This document shows, piece by piece, positions 4,984 through 7,168 of a stretch of 7,168 nucleotides of DNA (positions are counted from its first letter, which is position 1; every line of letters begins with the position of its first letter). This DNA is from Oscillospiraceae bacterium. Its GTDB lineage: Bacteria; Bacillota; Clostridia; Oscillospirales; Acutalibacteraceae. Location of the stretch: the NCBI GenBank assembly GCA_003505905.1, contig DNXM01000150.1, positions 1 through 7,168 on the forward strand, written 5' to 3'. The notes under the pieces are model-generated. The model was not told the DNA's origin and did no database searches. It worked only from the letters and a program-made list of their open reading frames with translations. The position numbers and the translations under genes were made by a program.

Positions 4984-7168
4984 ATGAAATTCTCACAACT
5001 GAATAAAAAACGAAGAGGAAGAGTTCTGCAGCGAACCGTTTCACTGTTAGCCGCTCTTTCGGTGTTCCTTACCTGTTATGTATTGATTATTCCCGCCATA
5101 ACAATGACCAAGGAAAACGCAGACACCTACTGCGGCATGGAGGAGCATCGGCACAAAAAGAGCTGTTTTGACGAAAACGGCAATTTGATTTGTCCGTTGC
5201 AGGAGCATGAACATGATATGCTGTGCTTTACGAACACCGCAAGCGAAACTTGCCTTTGCGGATTCGAGTGCGAGCACACGCATAACGAGAGCTGCTACCA
5301 AAACGGCGAGCTGATTTGCACGATTGCCGAACACACGCACGGTGATTCCTGCCGTGAAAAGCTACCCAAGCAGGAGCTGACCGCAGAATCCGATAGGTTC
5401 ACCGTTTCCGTTGTTGCTCCCCAGGGTGCATTGCCTGAAGGCACAACCATGTATGTGCTTGATGTCATACCGAACGGCAGCGCCGAACAGACGCAAACGC
5501 AAACAACCTTTGCTTTCCAATTGCTGTTCACGGACGCAAACGGTCAAGCCGTCACCCCAAGACGAATGGTCTACATCAAAGCCTTGTGCAGCGGCTTCCT
5601 CTACGAAGGCAACCGAACGGTAACCAAAATTGCTAAAGACGCAACCAAAGAAGAGCTTGAGAGCATTCCCGTTTCCGTCAACGGTGTTACCTTTGCCGAC
5701 ACAGAGGTTGCCACCTATTTAGTCACCTGCCGTGCCGACGAAGCCAAAAAGCAGGACATGAAGACCTTGTGCGTCACGCAAAACGATGTCACCGTTACGG
5801 TTGAATACGGAAAAGATGCCGACATCCCCGAGGATGCAACCCTTTCCGTAAAGGAGTTCAGCCCTAACAGCAAGGATTATCAAAGCTGCGTTAAGAAGTC
5901 GAAAGAAGCGATGGAAGACGAAAAAATCCACTCTGCACGGGTTTTCGATATATCTTTCCGACACCTCGGAAAGGAGATTGAGCCGAAAGCGCCGGTCAAT
6001 GTTTCGGTCAATTCAACCAATCCCCTAACCGATGACCGAAGCAACCTCCGCATTGTCCACATCAAGGACAATGACGAAACCGAGGTGCTGAAGGCGGCGG
6101 AAATCAACGAGGACGCAACACAGCTTGTTTACCAACAGGCAAGCTTTTCCGCCGTGGTCATTACAACGGTTGAGAATTCGTTCACCGGTCCGTATACGGG
6201 CGATAATCAATATACCACAGTTTCCGGCAGTATTCTCGATAACGACGCCATCCTCAATCGGTTCAACAACGATAACAAGTGGCAGATTGTGAGCGGTGAA
6301 TACCACGGAAACGGCTCAAGTCAAAAGGTCGATGTGCAGGAACACATTCGAGGACAAAAGAACATCATCCCGACCGGTGTTGAAAACGAGTTCTACATTT
6401 ACCTGTCACTCGATTTAGACTATCAAAATCTTGTGACGAACTTTCTTGTCGGCGAAGCAGGAATCGTCTTCACCTCCAGTAACCAAATCAATGACGACGA
6501 ATCCACCATCCACGGAGACCTGTGTACCCAGGCGTGGAATGATAAAAAGGCAACATCGTGTACACCTGCGCTGTTAGAGCCAACCGATGAAATGAAGCAA
6601 AAATGGACCTTGACCTTCAAATATGAAGTAAACGGAAAAGTCCAAAGCACATCGGTTACCCGCTATTCCACGAACAACGCCTACAATAAAGGTCATGTTT
6701 GTATGCTCCTTGACGGTACATGGTATGAGGTCGGCGAAGCCTCCAAAGCAAGCGCCGCCAGCACCATTGACATCGCACTGAAAAGCAGCATGGTGCAAAA
6801 GGTCTTAAAAGGCTTGCAGGATGTTGAAATCGGCACCCTGCAGGATTCCATGGGCAGCTCCACCGCAGGCGGTGAAAGCTTCACAACCGGCGAGGGAATT
6901 TTCGTGACCGAGGTTGTCGCTTCCGCTGTAAGGGGTCAGTTGGTCACCGATAACTACTCCATCAGCGATGACCACAAGACCATCAACTGGTCGCCGAAGG
7001 TTTCCGCACTGGTTCCGACGAGCAATGAAAGCAGCAGCGGTTGGTTCGAAAACATCGCCGAGCTGCTTTACAAAATCAAATATGTTGCCCCGAAGAGCAA
7101 CGGCTTATCCACCGGAGGCACATCACTCCCCGACGATGCCGATGCCAAAACATCATATGTTGTTACAA
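4984..7168 (+). CDS. Large secreted/surface protein with Cys/His repeats, incomplete at the window end
   Basis: An uninterrupted frame of 728 codons runs off the window. GGGAGG lies six bases before the ATG, and the gene starts 25 bases after the signal peptidase stop, so it is in the same operon. A basic N-terminus is followed by one hydrophobic segment (about 19-39, ending VLIIPAITM) acting as signal or anchor. Residues 50-123 hold four C-x-H-x-H-x3-C units: C50/H55/H57/C61, C70/H75/H77/C81, C96/H98/H100/C104 and C112/H117/H119/C123. Two related beta-rich domains follow (about 137-250 and 268-397; compare ALPEGTTMYVLDV with DIPEDATLSVKEF), then an adhesin/pilin-like region (from about 405) with IIPTGVENEFYIYLSLD. 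This style matches Cna-B/pilin-type surface proteins of gut Firmicutes, but no Cna-B domain or LPXTG anchor is seen before the sequence stops. The role (adhesion, pilus tip or matrix) is inferred. Confidence 0.88.
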   Translation, partial: MKFSQLNKKRRGRVLQRTVSLLAALSVFLTCYVLIIPAITMTKENADTYCGMEEHRHKKSCFDENGNLICPLQEHEHDMLCFTNTASETCLCGFECEHTHNESCYQNGELICTIAEHTHGDSCREKLPKQELTAESDRFTVSVVAPQGALPEGTTMYVLDVIPNGSAEQTQTQTTFAFQLLFTDANGQAVTPRRMVYIKALCSGFLYEGNRTVTKIAKDATKEELESIPVSVNGVTFADTEVATYLVTCRADEAKKQDMKTLCVTQNDVTVTVEYGKDADIPEDATLSVKEFSPNSKDYQSCVKKSKEAMEDEKIHSARVFDISFRHLGKEIEPKAPVNVSVNSTNPLTDDRSNLRIVHIKDNDETEVLKAAEINEDATQLVYQQASFSAVVITTVENSFTGPYTGDNQYTTVSGSILDNDAILNRFNNDNKWQIVSGEYHGNGSSQKVDVQEHIRGQKNIIPTGVENEFYIYLSLDLDYQNLVTNFLVGEAGIVFTSSNQINDDESTIHGDLCTQAWNDKKATSCTPALLEPTDEMKQKWTLTFKYEVNGKVQSTSVTRYSTNNAYNKGHVCMLLDGTWYEVGEASKASAASTIDIALKSSMVQKVLKGLQDVEIGTLQDSMGSSTAGGESFTTGEGIFVTEVVASAVRGQLVTDNYSISDDHKTINWSPKVSALVPTSNESSSGWFENIAELLYKIKYVAPKSNGLSTGGTSLPDDADAKTSYVVT

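Overview
The window looks like chromosomal DNA from a low-to-mid-GC Gram-positive gut-type bacterium of the Clostridia; an Oscillospiraceae/Ruminococcaceae-like host is my best guess. The grounds are strong GGAGG-type ribosome sites, sigma-A-like promoters, a LytS-type sensor kinase, a Gram-positive type I signal peptidase, and a large surface protein with a 'LIIPAITM'-type export segment followed by Cys/His repeats, a style I associate with gut Firmicutes. The family-level placement is inference.

Layout. Bases 1-185 hold no gene. They contain two copies of a 15-bp sequence that looks like a tRNA 3' end (acceptor strand plus ACCA), each followed by a rho-independent terminator, with nested inverted repeats between them. 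A clear promoter (245-273) then drives a monocistronic gene (306-1715) encoding an anti-sigma/RsbW-like ATPase-fold domain fused to a GNAT acetyltransferase domain. It converges on a two-component pair read leftwards: a seven-helix-type LytS-like histidine kinase (3887-2610) and a receiver plus winged-helix response regulator (2609-1818). The two converging units share a hairpin terminator near 1753-1806.

The kinase gene is divergent from a rightward operon that starts at 4069: a small coiled-coil protein, a type I signal peptidase, and a large secreted or surface protein that runs off the window after 728 codons. The divergent intergenic region (3888-4068) carries a good promoter for the kinase gene, and four perfectly phased tandem 11-bp repeats directly upstream of a promoter that has no good -35 box. 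That arrangement is what an OmpR/SARP-type winged-helix activator would need.

Working model (inference): the kinase senses an envelope or external signal, the regulator binds the four-repeat array, and it switches on an export operon in which the signal peptidase helps process the large surface protein encoded next to it. No sortase, integrase, transposase, CRISPR array or complete RNA gene is visible.
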